Part shown: positions 35,495 to 47,900 of the stretch, in pieces
Position numbering within the stretch: the first letter of the stretch is position 1
Layout: each line of letters starts with the position of its first letter
DNA from: Inia geoffrensis
Lineage: Eukaryota > Chordata > Mammalia > Artiodactyla > Iniidae
Direction: 5' to 3'
Assembly (NCBI GenBank): GCA_036417435.1
Contig: CM070899.1
Span: 152,038,237 to 152,102,236, forward strand
Length of the DNA: 64,000 nucleotides
Notes under the pieces: model-generated
Told to the model about the DNA's origin: nothing
What the model saw: the letters and a program-made list of their open reading frames with translations, nothing else
The model's database searches: none
Position numbers and translations under genes: made by a program

Positions 35495-36200
35495 TGCTTA
35501 CATTAGAAAAGAAGGAAGATCTCACATCACTGATCTCAAGCTTCTATTCTAGCAAACTAGAAAAAGATGAATAAATTAAGTCCAAAGTAAGGAAAGAAAA
35601 GGAAATAACAAAGATCAAAGAGGAAATCAATGAAGAGAAAACAGCAGAACAACAGAGGAAATCAATGCAGCCAAAAGCTGGTTCTTTGAGAAAATGAATA
35701 AAACTGATAAACCTCTAGCCAGAGTGACTAGGAAAAAAATAGAGGAAACACAAATTACCAATGTCAAGAATGAGAGAGGGGACATCACTACAGGTTGTAT
35801 AGCTATTAAAAGGATAATAAGGGAATATTATGAACAACTTTATATCAAGAAATTCTATAACTTAGACGATATGGATAATTTCCTTGAAAGACTCAAACTA
35901 TTAAGGCTCACTCAATAAGAAATAGATAACTTGAATAGCCCTATATTTATCAAAGAAATTGAATTTGCAGCTAAAAAAACCTTCTCACAAAGAATGCTCC
36001 AGGCCCAGATGGCTTTACTGGTGAACTCTACCAAACATTTAAGGAAGAAACAATGCCACTTCTATACAAACTCTTCCAGAAAATTGAAGAGGAGGGAATA
36101 CTTCCCAGCTCATTGTTTGAGACCAGCACTACCACAATACCAAAACCAAAGACACTACAAGAAAATATATAAAAATCCTGAAAATCCCAACGTCTACTAA
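35495..36200 (+). mobile_element. L1 ORF2 middle fragment
   Basis: It matches ORF2 around the start of the reverse transcriptase region (aagctggttctttgagaaaa, ggcccagatggctttactgg, atacttcccagctcattg) with a few internal stops. It lacks the L1 3' end, so it was truncated after insertion or belongs to a rearranged copy. Confidence 0.85.
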
Positions 36201-36599
36201 ATAGACACCCATTCCTGAGATATTCATCACTTGTTGCCTGACCCTCCACAGCTCTTTTGAAAAGAAGTTATCCTAACTCAGGACCTAGCTCTTATATGAC
36301 CTTGAACTGTACTATGGCCTCCTTCTTCCTGGTTCCAGATGTTTGGACCCAATGTTAGCCATTTAACTTGCACCTGGAGACTGGCTTAAAGAGGTGTGCT
36401 GGAACCCAACCAAATGCCTTTCTCAGGAGGCTGACCTAAGGAGACACAAAGGGAAGGAATAGTTCATGGTGGAAGCTGAAGATGGAGACTCATATTGACT
36501 AAGCAGCTGTGGCAGCCATATTAGAACCATGAGGAAAAAGGAGAGGAAATGGATCCAAAGAGTGGAATGGGGCAGATGCATAGGCACAGGCAGAAACTG

Positions 36600-36655
36600 C
36601 AAGAGAGAGAGGGAGAGAGAGAGAAAGAGAGTGAGAGGGAGAGAGACAGAGAGCT
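36600..36655. repeat. (GA)n-rich tract
   Basis: Purine-only gagagaggga-type repeats on the plus strand. Confidence 0.85.
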
Positions 36656-37014
36656 AGTAATGAGGGAATACCCCAAGTTTCTGTCCCTTGTGACGCCTAG
36701 CTCTTCAGATTCTTTGGGGTTCATATAGGACACTTTATACTTGACACATGAGTGAACTTCTGTTTCTTATATCCAGAACCACCCTGACTAACCAAAATGC
36801 TCAATAAAAGTTAAGTTCCTTCCCTTCCTACAGGTTAAGTCCTTGGTGTCACTTAGCCTAAAGACATCAGAGGCTACCTTCTTCATTCCCAAAGGCCTCA
36901 GAGCCTTAATTGGATTCTCTTTTTTGTGTGTGTGCTCATTAAACACAAAATGTTTTTATTGAGGCATAACACAGTAAAGTACACAAATCTTACGTATATA
37001 CATCAAAGAATTTT

Positions 37015-37041
37015 TACACACACACACACACACACACACAT
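37015..37041. repeat. (CA)n microsatellite
   Basis: About 13 units. Confidence 0.95.
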
Positions 37042-37157
37042 ACCTACCTTTATATAACTACCACCCAGACACAGAACATTTCCAATGCTTACAGAAGGTT
37101 TACTTTTTCTACTCTCGGTGGAGTCGCAGATCAGATTGTGAGCAGTTGGTTGGGTGT

Positions 37158-37555
37158 CCATGTGCTATGAACTGAATTGTGCTCTCCCATAATCCATATG
37201 TTGAAGTCCTAACCCCCAATGTATATATTTGGAGATAGGGTCTTTAAAATGTAATTAAGGTTAAATGAAGTCATAGGGTGGGGCCCTAATCTGATAGAAT
37301 TGGTGTCCTTATAAGAAGAAGAGACAACAGCACTCTCTCTTCCTCCTCCCCCTCCCCTGCACACATAAAGAAGAGATCATGTGAGTACCCAGGGAGGTGG
37401 TGGCCATCTATAAGCCAAGAAAAGAGGCCTTAGAATGAAACCTACTTTGTTGGAATCTGGATCTTGGACTTCTAGCCTCCAGAACTGTGAAAAAGAAGTT
37501 TCTGTTGTTTAAGGCACCCAGTCTATAGCATTTTGTTATGGCAGCTCAAGCTGTC
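37158..37555 (+). mobile_element. MaLR (MLT1-type) LTR
   Basis: The match runs from tgtgctatgaactgaattgt through ccatatgttgaagtcctaac and cctccagaactgtgaaaaag to acccagtctatagcattttg. Confidence 0.85.
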
Positions 37556-38529
37556 ATACCATGTGACCTATACCAAGAATGAAGAGAGGAGAAAGAAGTT
37601 TTGAAAAGAAAACTACCCCTGGTAGGAGCTTGGGCAGTTGACCCTACAATGCAAGCAGGCAGCCTGTGCCCAGCATGCAACAGGATTGAGGGGGAGAGTG
37701 CTGGCAGCACAGCCTGGAAAACAGGCAGCCCCTAGGGCCTCCAAGTCCAGTCTAGTTCCAGGCTGATGTGGACATATTGCACGGAGACGTTGACAAATCT
37801 GGAACTACAGTTAAATGTCAACCAACAGCCTCTCGTTCATCTGTCCCTTAGGAAGTGCTCCAAGACGGCCTAACAATCCATTTTATTTTCCTGATCCAAA
37901 TGTGAGCCTGGTGGATAGAACCATCTGAGCATTGACTTAACAGGAAAAACTAACCCCTCAGCACAGAATGGACTTAGCGCAATTTAGCAGCCAGATCATC
38001 CTGGACCACCTCTGAAAAGCCAAGCTGTGCTGCCACTTCCTTCTGCTATTAAACGGTCACTACTCCTCACCTGGATATTGGGGAACCCTTGGCCAGGAGT
38101 AGCTGGGAGGGGTCAGTCCTGGTCCAAGCTCCCTAACTTTGTCATTGCCCTGTGGGTTGTCCCCTCATAGGCTTCTGTGTCCTAAGATGGCCACTCACTA
38201 AACTTGTCACTCCTTGTGTCAGAGCTTTTGTATCAGTGACAGAGAGCTTTTGGTCTCTGCCTCTGAAACTGCTCTATTTTTATCTCTAAAGGGGAGTTCT
38301 GTTGCTTCCATAATTTCTCTTCCTTTTTGTTATGGCAACGCCGCAGTGTAGCCCCTTCACCCACCTGCAACGTGACCCCCCGCAGACGGCTGTCCTCTCT
38401 GGGCTCCCATGGTGGGGAGCAAGGGAAGGATACACCCCAAACTCGAGGTAGCGGATGCCTCGAGGCAGGGGGAGGGGATGCAGTCAGAGAGGGACACGGG
38501 GGATTCACCTCTGTTAGTACTTTTTTTTT

Positions 38530-38690
38530 AATGAAATTATCTCATTTATTTGATTTGTTCCTTTATTTCTGCCTTCCCTGCTCTATGAGAACAGTGACCC
38601 CAGTGAAGAGTGTTTACTGGTGTATCCTTGCCACCTAAAACCGTGTCTGGTAAATGGTAGTAGGTATGCAATATTTGTTGAATGATCTTG
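38530..38690 (+). repeat. L2 3' fragment
   Basis: L2 end gtatccttgccacctaaaac...gcaatatttgttgaatgat. Confidence 0.65.
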
Positions 38691-39009
38691 TTAATCCAGG
38701 AGCAAGGCTGGTTCTCAGCTCTGAAAGGGAACACGATCTTTGATAATAATCATGAAAACAAATTCAAACACAAGGAAAGACATGGATTCCAATGGAGATC
38801 TCTCTGAAATCAAACCTGAGAAGCAATCTCCTTTTCCCATGATTATCTTTATAGCTCAAATACCATAAAGTCTCTGCAGCAACTGCCACCCCGTGAAGTG
38901 CATTTAAAGAGGGATAACACAGCGGGATACATCTATTTCTGCAGATGAGGGAAAGTCTGTTTAGTCTCTGCCAGACTGAAAGGTGGAAAAGGCACTAAGG
39001 ATATACATC

Positions 39010-39305
39010 CACTTTCTTACCTCTTCTCTGTCTGACTCCTACTTGGCTTTCAGGAGTCAAGGGAGCCTCCTCCAAACCTCACATTCAGCTGCATCTCCCC
39101 TGAGCTCTCACATCTCTGGGGCTTCGCTACCCCAGAGTAAATCCAGCTTATATTTGTGGGGTTACCTGGCTGTCTCCCTTGACACACTCCGGGCTCTAGG
39201 AAGGCAAGGGCCTGGTGTTGGTCACAGCCATGTCCTCGGCCCAATTCATGGCACAAAAAAAGCTGCACAAAAAATGCTGCCGGAATGTTTGCTGACTGCA
39301 TGAGG
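39010..39305 (+). repeat. L2 3' fragment
   Basis: It shows tgactcctacttggctttca, cattcagctgcatctcccct and the end gaatgtttgctgactgcatg, near the left edge of the CpG island. Confidence 0.65.
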
Positions 39306-39499
39306 GCGGCAGCCACACACCACCTGCCCCGGAGTGCCTAGAATCCCACCGCCTGTGACCCTGACGCGCAACGCGGCACAGAGGCCAGAGAGCCAGTTGG
39401 GACCCCACAGGCTCAGGTTTCCCAGAACAGTTTCTCTCCGGAACTTGGGTCTTCCACCTCGCTCAGAGTAACGGGACAGGGCCTAAGCTTCTGAGGTAG

Positions 39500-40260
39500 A
39501 CGCCGGCCTTAAGAGAGAGGCAGTGAGAATCCTCTATTGGCCTATTTCGGGAGGCCTGAGTCTGTGAAGGCGCCAGTGGAGCCGCCAAGCAGCCTAGAGG
39601 GAGACTCCCCGGGTGGGAGCTCTCTCCAACCGGTACGAAGGGGCGGGCTAGGGCCTGTCCCCCTCTCGGAGGGCATTCCCTTTCTCTGCACCATGGGTTC
39701 TGGGGTACTCCCCTCTAAATTCTGGGGGTCAATAACGTTTAGGGGTGTTCCGAAGTGGGGGACGCTCCGGCGGTTCCCCCCGCCCGGGGCCCCGAGACCC
39801 CGGGGCCAGCCGTTCCCCTCGGACGCTCCCCGCGGCCGCCCTTACCTGCAGCCCGAGGAGGAGGGGCCGCTGCCCAAGCCCCGGCCCGGCCCGGCCCGGC
39901 CCAGCAGCTCAGCGCGCCCACCGCCCGGCCGCCCGCGTCCCCCGCACTCCGGACCCAGCCCGCCCGCTCGCTCCGCAGCCGCCGCGCGCTCCCACAGCCC
40001 CCCGCCCGTCCTGTTAGTATGTTTGTGTTGTTCTTACGCCGGGTGATAGGGCCGTGGGTATTTTGTATTTTTATGCCTTGTTGTGTGTCCTGTTTCGGAA
40101 AAACTGTGTGAAGAAGATTAACACAAAGTAAAGTCGGCATACGTGAATATTACCAACAGCGTGTGGAGCAAAACTCGCCCAGCGGAGCTGAGCGGCCTCC
40201 TCCCCTCCCAGCCGAGCCCCGAGTGGCGCCTCGCAGGCTGGGATGTTGATGGTGCTGGAA
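39500..40260. promoter_or_regulatory. CpG island
   Basis: The region is dense in CpG and GC-rich, densest at 39740-40015, with a tandem cggcc motif near 39885-39902. It changes abruptly to A/T-rich sequence at about 40015 before a second GC block at 40160-40230. It lies about 17.5 kb downstream of the predicted CRTC3 end. Open frames across it are proline/arginine/alanine-rich on both strands, as expected from composition alone, so I do not call a protein. Confidence 0.8.
39846..40100 (-). other. Putative first exon of an unannotated minus-strand transcript
   Basis: Inside the CpG island the minus strand carries CTGCAG|GTAAGG (exon end 39846, donor 39845-39840), almost the ideal mammalian 5' splice site. 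A CpG island plus a consensus donor on the same strand suggests a transcription start 50-300 nt upstream, between about 39900 and 40150. The 5' edge given is arbitrary. The transcript could be a long non-coding RNA or an alternative far-upstream first exon of the next gene on that strand. No acceptor was assigned. Confidence 0.35.
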
Positions 40261-42294
40261 CCCCTGTGCCAGTGGGTGCAGGGTCCCAGGAAAGCCTGCA
40301 TCGGTATTTGATACGCACTGCTCGGGCTGCAGACACCAGTCTCTCTCGGAATGTGTTTTGGGGCTACTCCAGGATCTGGAAAGGAGGTGCGTGGTGGACA
40401 TGGTCGGGCTAGGGAAAAAACAAACAAGCAAACACACAGACACAAAATCCCAACCCTTGTTTCTGGCCCTTGGGTGACCATTAAATCTTCTACCACGGTG
40501 AAAGAAGGGGGAATGGTTGCTGGGGGGCCCCCAACTTCCTATCCCGACACCCCAACCTATCTCCCTGGTCAGCTCTTTTCTCCCTTTGCCCACATCGGCT
40601 TTTCCAAACTCCACCTCCACCTCCACCCCCATCTCCCCGTGGTGGCTCTGAACACACACCCTCCCTTCCTGCTGCACGGAGCAGAGAGCACGCCTGCCTC
40701 CGACGGACTTCTTTCAACCTCCTGCTCTCCTTCCCCCCACCCCTCACCAAACTTCGCTACGCCCACGCCCACCTTTTTCTCTCTGTCTAAGGCCAGACCT
40801 CCCGAGCTCTCAATCCATCCCCTCCCATTGGTTCTGCAACCTCAGAACTTTTCATTGTCTTCAGCCTCTTTCCTCTCAACTGTGTGCTTTTCATCAGCCT
40901 TTAAACAAGCTCAAGTCCTTCCCATCGAAGTCTCCCCCTTGCCTCCCCTTCTGCCTCCGGCTACTGCCAGTCACTCCGCTCCCCTTCCACATAAGCGAGA
41001 AGGACCCCCCTTGTCTATGCTCAGCCTAATTTTTAGTTCTGTTAAAATGAGAAATGAGGTGAAAATATCTAGACACCAAGAAACCTAGAGACCCGTCCAG
41101 AAGGTTTATTCTACATTCCCTTTTCTCTCTAAACAACATCATGCAGGTTTGGTTGTGACCACACTGGTTTCCATCTTCTCCTTGGTGTATTTAAAAAATA
41201 ATCCGGGGGCTTCCCTGGTGGAGCAGTGGTGGAGGGTCCGCCTGCCGATGCAGGGGACGCGGGTTCGTGCTCCGGTCTGGGAGGATCCCACATGCCGCGG
41301 AGCGGCTGGGCCCGTGAGCCATGGCCGCTGAGCCTGCGCGTCCGGAGCCTGTGCTCCGCAACGGGTGAGGCCACAACAGTGAGAGGCCCGCGTACCGAAA
41401 AAAAAAAAAAAATCCGGGGAGAATTGGATCCCCTAACTTTTAGGGGAGCTGCCCCAGAGTGTCCACAACCAATCAACCTGTTTCAAAGGGAAGGGGGAGG
41501 TCACCTTCCGATCAAAGCTCCATTTCCTCCTCGAGGCAGGCCCCTCTCTGTTCAGTCATTGGCACAATTTTGGGACGAGTATTTCCCTCGGAACTTTTGA
41601 AAACGCTGTATATTCATTTTGTACCAATGATGTAAAATATGTCTTCGTGCGAAAGGGGAACAGATTTTGGTGAGACTGTGAATCATAAACCATCACAATA
41701 TGCTTTGTTTATCTTTTTTTCCAGAAAGAGAAGAAAGCAATATAGCTCAATGGTGGTATTACAGGGTTTTCAGGCCTTTGGAAGAGAATTTAACCACAGT
41801 GCTCCTGGAGACTCTTTGAAGCCAAGATTCTGGAAAGCACTGTCTACCTATGTGCTTTACTTTCTAGTCTCCTGGTCCGTTCGCCTCTGTTCTGCCGGGC
41901 CTCGGCCCCCACTGAGGCAGCACTCCCTGGGGCCTCCCCACCTCCCTTGTCACTCCATTGCTGGAACCCCTTCAGTCCTCAGCATTCTGGCTGCTTCTTT
42001 GGTTCCCTGACACTTAATCACACCACACTGTGGGGTCCTTGGGCTTTGCCAAAGGGTCCGGTGGGGGTGTTGTACTAAGTCAGGGGTCACGTTAGCCTTG
42101 CCTGGCCTCCCGCCATCTTGCTTTCTTGCCATCAGCTCCTCCTCCCTTTTACCTTTCATTTTGCCACATGGCACCTGCGAAACCTACCTCCCCGTCATCT
42201 GAAGCATCTCCCCCTCCTTTGAATCTTGAGATCTACTGACACCCAGGCCCTCCCAGGAGGGAGTGGGTGTTTCACCTTCTAAAACAAGCCCTCA
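40260..42294. other. Pyrimidine-rich sequence right of the CpG island
   Basis: 40540-40800 is C/T-rich on the plus strand, giving long low-complexity frames. Nothing else is recognised apart from the SINE at 41209-41410. Confidence 0.4.
41209..41410 (+). mobile_element. CHR-type SINE
   Basis: Full-length element; duplication aatccgggg at 41200-41208 and 41411-41419. Its first base is ambiguous because the target ends in G. Confidence 0.92.
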
Positions 42295-42527
42295 GGGCTT
42301 CCCTGGTGGCGCAGTGGTTGAGAGTCCACCTGCCGGTGCAGGGGACACGGGTTTGTGCCCCGGTCTGGGAAGATCCCACATGCCGCGGAGCGGCTGGGCC
42401 CGTGAGCCATGGCCGCTGAGCCTGCGCGTCCGGAGCCTGTGCTCCACAACGGGAGAGGCCACAGCAGTGAGAGGCCCGCGTACGGCAAAAAACAAACAAA
42501 CAAACAAACAAACAAACAAACAAAAAA
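42295..42527 (+). mobile_element. CHR-type SINE directly joined to an L1 3' segment
   Basis: The full-length SINE ends in a (caaa)n tail that runs straight into L1 sequence at about 42528. No duplication flanks the SINE alone. Confidence 0.9.
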
Positions 42528-43249
42528 ACTAAAAATAGAACCACCATATGACCCAGCAATCCCACTACTGGGCATATACCCTGAGAAAACCATAATTCAA
42601 AAAGAGTCATGTACCAGAATGTTCATTGCAGCTCTATTTACAATAGCCAGGACATGGAAGCAACTTAAGTGTCCATCAACAGATGAATGGATAAAGAAGA
42701 TGTGGCACATATATACAATGGAATATTACTCAGCCATAAAAAGGAATGAAACTGAGTTATTTGTAGTGAGGTGGATGGACCTAGAGACTGTCATACAGAG
42801 TGAAGTAAGTCAGAAAGAGAAAAACAAATACCGCATGCTAACATATATATGGAATCTAAAAAGAAAAAAAAAAAAAAGAAAAAAAATGGTCAGAAGAACC
42901 TAGGGGCAAGATGGGAATAAAGATGCAGACCTACTAGAGAATGGACTTGAGGATAGGGGGAGCGGGAAGGGTAAGCTGGGAGAAAGTGAGAGAGTGGCAT
43001 GGACATATATACACTACCAAATGTAAAATAGACAGCTAGTGGGAAGCAGCCGCATAGCACAGGGAGATCAGCTCGTTGCTTTACGACCACCTAGAGGGGT
43101 GGGATTGGGAGGGTGGGAGGGAGGGAGATGCAAGAGGGAAGAGATATGGGGACATATGTATATGTATAACTGATTCACTTTGTTATAAAGCAGAAACTAA
43201 CACACCATTGTAAAGCAATTATACTCTAATAAAGATGTTAAAAAAATAG
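42528..43249 (+). mobile_element. L1 3' segment (ORF2 end plus 3' UTR)
   Basis: It contains the ORF2 tail (gacccagcaatcccactactg..., atggaatattactcagccat) and a cetartiodactyl-type 3' UTR (gcatagcacagggagatcagc) ending at aataaagatgttaaaaaaa. A frame at its start translates to the familiar PYDPAIPLLGIYPE of L1 ORF2, so it is young and little decayed. Confidence 0.92.
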
Positions 43250-44544
43250 CCTCTTCTGCAGTCATAATAATATAAACACTATTGAATTAGTTAAAATTGT
43301 GATGAACTGTCTTGAGAAGTTAAGGAAGGAAAAGGAAAGTGTAGGATGTGTGGGTGCGGGAGCGTGCAGGTGGAGAGGTGTGTGATAAGACAGCTTCATC
43401 TTCATCTTCTAGAATAGGAGGTTGGAAATCAGCAGATGATGGTTCAAAGTGAAAAAAAATCAGTCAGTAATCATATAAGCATATGATTGAGAATTAGGGA
43501 GGTAAATACCAAAAGAACTGGCTTAAGAGTTTGAACTTTGCAGGGCTGGATTATGAGACTATTGCTATTTATCCAATATTTATTGCACAACTGACCAAAT
43601 AAAAATTAAATTAGGAAGATAAGTAAAACAGGTCAAACCAGAGCCTCTCTGCTTGGGCTAGGACGGCAGAACTCGGCTCCAGCCCATCCCTGGCACTCAC
43701 AGCATAATTCGAAACTAGACAGACCATGGTTTCAAAAGATTCCCAGGAAACAAGAGAGAACCGCCAAATGCCTTGGATGAGAAACAGCCAATTAAACAAC
43801 AATTAATCTCTCTGTGATTCAGGATGAGAGAATTTTGCTGTATTTAGTTTCTACAGAGAAGCCAATGCAGACATCTCCTTTCTGTGGTTTATTCAGCACA
43901 CAGAATCTAGAAGAAGCTAGAGTCACCCCCGACCCGAAGCTAGAGCCACCCCCCCCACCCCACCCCCCCACCGCTTCTCCTGGCTGAAGATGTGCCTCTC
44001 TGGTCCTTCACAGAGATGTGAGGAGGTCTTGATAAAGCAGGTAGGGAAAAGCCCTGTTCCCAGAGCTGTCTCTGACAATGTGTACAATATTTCAGACACA
44101 ATCTCGGCCAGTTTAAATCAAGGAAACTGCATATTTTGGTTAAGTCCTTCCTGGGCCAAGTTTTTAGATAGATTTCCAGCAATGTCAATGCATGGTATAT
44201 AATTATAGTATCTTCAAATTCGGAAGAGGCTACATGAAGATGCTAATATAACCTACCGCATTTAGAAAACCTTTCAGCCTGAATCACGTAGAACAGGGAT
44301 GTATTTTTCACTATCTTATTTCACAGTCACATGTGAAATATGTCTTTTTTAAGCATTAGGAATTTATATATTTATAACATCTGCAAAAGAGAACATTATA
44401 CGTGGGGTCTGCCCTGAGGATTTCCAGGAACACCTCTTTCTGTGGGGTTTGTAACACAAGAATTTTTTGAGGTGTGTCCCCAGGGTTTGCCTCTTTATCT
44501 GAGAACTTTCACACCCATGGCCATTCCCAAGAATGGGCCCTGCC

Positions 44545-44546
<2 letters not shown>

Positions 44547-44586
<40 letters not shown>

Positions 44587-44616
44587 GCACACACACGCAC
44601 ACACACACACACACAT
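44547..44616. repeat. (AC)n microsatellite with interspersed GCAC
   Basis: About 35 dinucleotides, interrupted three times by acgc. Confidence 0.95.
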
Positions 44617-44811
44617 ATACTCACAGAGCCACAGAACAGAGAGGTGGCCAACCCAGAGGAAGCACTCCAGAGGCAGCTGAGCCAATTGCCCTACCTGGCC
44701 TGGGTATTAGGAACTGGGTCACCTAGAGACGGGTCAGTTAGTATAGGCACCAAAGTTTAGGGTCATGAAAAGACCGGCTGTGTTTCAGCAGAGATGAGAA
44801 AGCCAGTCTGC

Positions 44812-44860
44812 AGGGAGAGAGAGAGAAAGAGAGTGAGAGAGAAAGAGAGAAGGGAAAAAG
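44812..44860. repeat. (GA)n-rich tract
   Basis: gagagagagaaagagagtg-type purine tract. Confidence 0.85.
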
Positions 44861-45670
44861 CAGATGTACTGGGAAGCAGAGATGAGAGATCTCGTGTTCT
44901 GAGAGAGACAGGTCATCGGGCAGAGACCAACAGAGACCAGGAGACAGTGACCAAGCAGCAGAGTGATGGACAAAGACACAGAACACAGTAGGAAAAAAAG
45001 AGAGACAGAGTCATAGACTGAAAGACAAAGGGACAGGGCGATGGCACCGTGGCTCCCCACATGTCCCTCCACCCCCAGCCTCGCTGCTCCTCGGCCCAGG
45101 AGGTAAAGCACCACTTTCCTGTCCTTTTCAGAATAATCCGAAATCTGGGTGATTCAGTCACCAGACAGTGCTTGGGACTGAAGGGAGCTCGGCTTTGGTT
45201 TTGTGTCTGTTCTGATAATTTATTTTTACCCTTTTCGGGGGAGGGGGCATTCAGTGCTTTTTGTTTTTTTCTCCAAAGGGAAGGGAATTAAGCATGACAG
45301 TCAGTATAACAAAACTTGCTAAATATGCCTCTGTTCAGACAACGGTATTTTTTCTCTAACTGCAGTCATTAAGCCAATGCTGCCGTAGGTGTGACACTTA
45401 AGTGACTGGGTTTTTATTTTCGTCCCCAAGGTAGAAAGCTCTTGCCTACTTTCTTACTGTGCACTGGTTGGGTGAGGTGTCCAAGACTGCTCTGCAGCTT
45501 CAGAGAGCCAGGAACGGTTAATCCATGTAGGGCTCTGCCTTGGTCATCCCTGTGGAGTAAAAACCCCGCAACAGCAGGTTTGGAGACTGTTCTGTCCACC
45601 AGCTTGTAGTGTGTAGTAGGTACTCAATACATCCTAGAATGGACAATAAATCCTGGAATGGACAAGGCAG

Positions 45671-45738
45671 TGAAGATCCCTCGTGCCGCAACTAAGACCG
45701 GTGCAGCCAAATAAATAAATAAATACTAAGAAAAAAAA
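45671..45738 (+). mobile_element. SINE 3' remnant
   Basis: Only ctcgtgccgcaactaagacc followed by an (aaat)n tail is left, the 3' end of a short CHR-type SINE. Confidence 0.6.
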
Positions 45739-45739
45739 A

Positions 45740-46090
45740 GACATTGTGACTTTGTCTTGCTCCCTGAGTCACTCCCTCTGGGGAAGCCAGCTGCCATGTC
45801 ATGAGGATGCTCAAGCAGCCTGATGGAGAGGCTCACTGGTGATGCACTGAGACCTCCTGCCTGCAGCCTTGTGAGTGAGACACCTAGGAAGCAGATCCTC
45901 CAGGCCCGGTCAAGCCTTCAAATGACTACAACTCCAACTGACATCTTGACCACAACTTCACGAGAGACCCTGACCCAGAACCACCCAGGTAAGCAGCTCC
46001 AAATTCTTGACCCATACATGTGTGTGATCATAAATATCTGTTGTTCTAGGCCACTGAGTTTTGGGATAATTTGCTACCTCTACCCATTTT
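45740..46090 (+). mobile_element. MaLR (MLT1-type) LTR
   Basis: The text cactccctctggggaagcca, aagcagatcctccaggcccg, cgagagaccctgacccagaa and ggccactgagttttgggata is typical of MLT1 LTRs. Confidence 0.75.
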
Positions 46091-46655
46091 TACAGCTGGT
46101 GTCTGTTCTGCTTGGCAGATGCCCATGCTTTAGTAGTTGTTAGGTATCTTGACTATTAGCCCTGAGTAGGAGTAATGACACAGAGAGGAGGTAGAGTCAT
46201 GAGTGAGAGGAGACCAAACGGTGGAGGCAGAGAGAAGGGCAGCACCCTGGGGAGGGCTGGGTCACTCATGCTACTTGGGGGAGGACAGAGCAAGGATCTG
46301 CATCCAGGTTGTTCTCCTGGGTTCCCAAGTCTGTGTCCTCACTGTAAATGCCCCACGACTTCAGGTGAGATGGGTGAGCTCTCTTCCTTATTCCACTCCG
46401 AGCAATTTCAGACCTGAGGCTGGAGGATGGGGCTGTTGTCCTGGTTCCCTCTCTTGGGCCGGGTAGAGCGCTCAGTCCAGATACGGGCACCGGCCACCGG
46501 CCAGCTTCCTCCACGCAGTTATGACCGCATACTCACCGCACGTCAGCCTCCCCAGCCAGGTGGGAGAGGGGCTGTGTGAAGGGAATCCATTTCTTCAGCT
46601 CTTCCCGTTAGGAGGGGCTGGATTATATGGACTCAGATTCTGAGCTATGCTCCTC
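46090..46655. other. Intergenic sequence, nothing recognised
   Basis: Moderate GC; no repeat or exon recognised. Confidence 0.4.
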
Positions 46656-46770
46656 TTTAAAAAAAGAAAAAAAAAAATTTGTTTATTTGGTTGCACGGGG
46701 TCTTAGTTGCAGCAGGCGGGCTTCTTGGCTGTGGCTCACCAGCTCCTTAGTTGTGGCACTCGGGCTCCTG
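46655..46770 (-). mobile_element. Partial CHR-type SINE
   Basis: Only the tail-side half is present (ttgcacggggtcttagttgc...gcactcgggctcctg), preceded by an A/T-rich tract. Confidence 0.7.
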
Positions 46771-46799
46771 TTGGGGTTGATTTCAAGGACATTTTAATG

Positions 46800-47900
46800 A
46801 GATTTAGGGATGGGAGGTGCTGGAATTTCAGCTCACTCTAAATAATTTCTTGAAAATCAGACACATGGCATTAATTTAAAAAACACTAAATAGAAAAAGT
46901 TCAAACAATACAAAAATATAAAAAGTGAACTCCCCTTACTCTTCCCACTCTCTGATTATTTAGATTATCTTTGGTTCTTTTCTAATACAAATAGTTCTGT
47001 GATGCACATACTTGTTCACATTTCCACGAACCGTTGAGCAAGTACTTCTAAGGAATAGATTCATAGAAGTTTATCTGCACATTTTACATATGCTGATGGG
47101 TTCTCCCCATTGTCCTTCAAAAGACTGTACCAGCCCCAAAGCCCACACTATACAGGAGCACGCCTTTCTGCTTTCCCACGTTAGATATTATCACTTTAAA
47201 AATGTGCATTTCTCTGATCCCTAGTGAGCATAAATGTCATTTCTCAACTAGTGGCCATTTGAATTTCTTCTCTTGCAAATTGCCTGTTCTTGTCCTTTGA
47301 CCATTTACATCTTGGAAAATAGAGCTTCATCCTTTGATATGAAGGGACTCTGCATATTTCAGGTTATTATGCATGTTGTACCTAATGTCTATCATTTGCC
47401 TTTTGTCTTTGGTATGGTCTCTAGCCCTACAGAAATTTTACATTCTTATGAGGTCAAATCTGTCCACTTTTCCCTTTAGGGCTTCTAGATTTTGTCTTGC
47501 TTAGGAAAGCTTTCCCCACTCCAAGAATATAAAAAATATTTTATCATATTTTCTTCCTGTGCCTTAATAATTCTGTTTGATGGCTGATGTCAAATTGTCC
47601 TCCAGAAGGGTTTACCAGTTTACATCCCATCAGCCGCGTGTATGAGCCCTTCCCACACTCTCACCAGCCCTGAGCATCCGCAATTTTTTCAAATCCTTGC
47701 CAGGAGTGAACAATTTGTATCTTGTTGTTTTAATTAGCACTTCTTTAATTATCAGTGAGATCCAGAATCTTTTCATATGAGTATTAGTTATTTGTATTTC
47801 TTTTTCTGTGAACTGCCTGATGGCATCTTCACCCTGGTTTTTCTGTTGGCTGTCAGTCTTTATCTTTTGATAAAGGGCTCACTGTTTCTTAAGGAAACAG
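46800..47900 (-). mobile_element. Old L1 (L1M/HAL1-like) fragments
   Basis: Reverse-orientation L1 text appears as gcaaattgcctgttcttgtcc and tttgaccatttacatcttgg, then again in a second block at 47590-47830 (caccagccctgagcatccgc, ttaattagcacttctttaat). The two blocks may be one rearranged copy or two insertions. Confidence 0.6.

Larger units (their letters stand above)
36200..38530. other. Intergenic sequence around a MaLR LTR
   Basis: It contains a GA tract, an old-L1-like run at 36930-37090 with (CA)n, and the LTR at 37158-37555. 38320-38510 is mildly GC-rich but has no promoter motifs that I can name. Confidence 0.35.
43250..45670. other. Intergenic sequence with microsatellites
   Basis: A C-rich run lies at 43949-43969 and the (AC)n and (GA)n tracts are listed separately. 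No exon recognised. Confidence 0.4.

Noticed and set aside
39537..40046. 169-codon plus-strand frame in the CpG island
   Set aside because: Its Pro/Arg/Ala-rich composition follows from CpG-island base content; frames on both strands are equally open.
40351..41088. 245-codon plus-strand frame, the longest in the window
   Set aside because: It is a low-complexity Pro/Ser/His/Leu translation of a C/T-rich tract with no domain; chance open frame.
44442..44760. Three overlapping His-Thr repeat frames
   Set aside because: They are translations of the (AC)n microsatellite.
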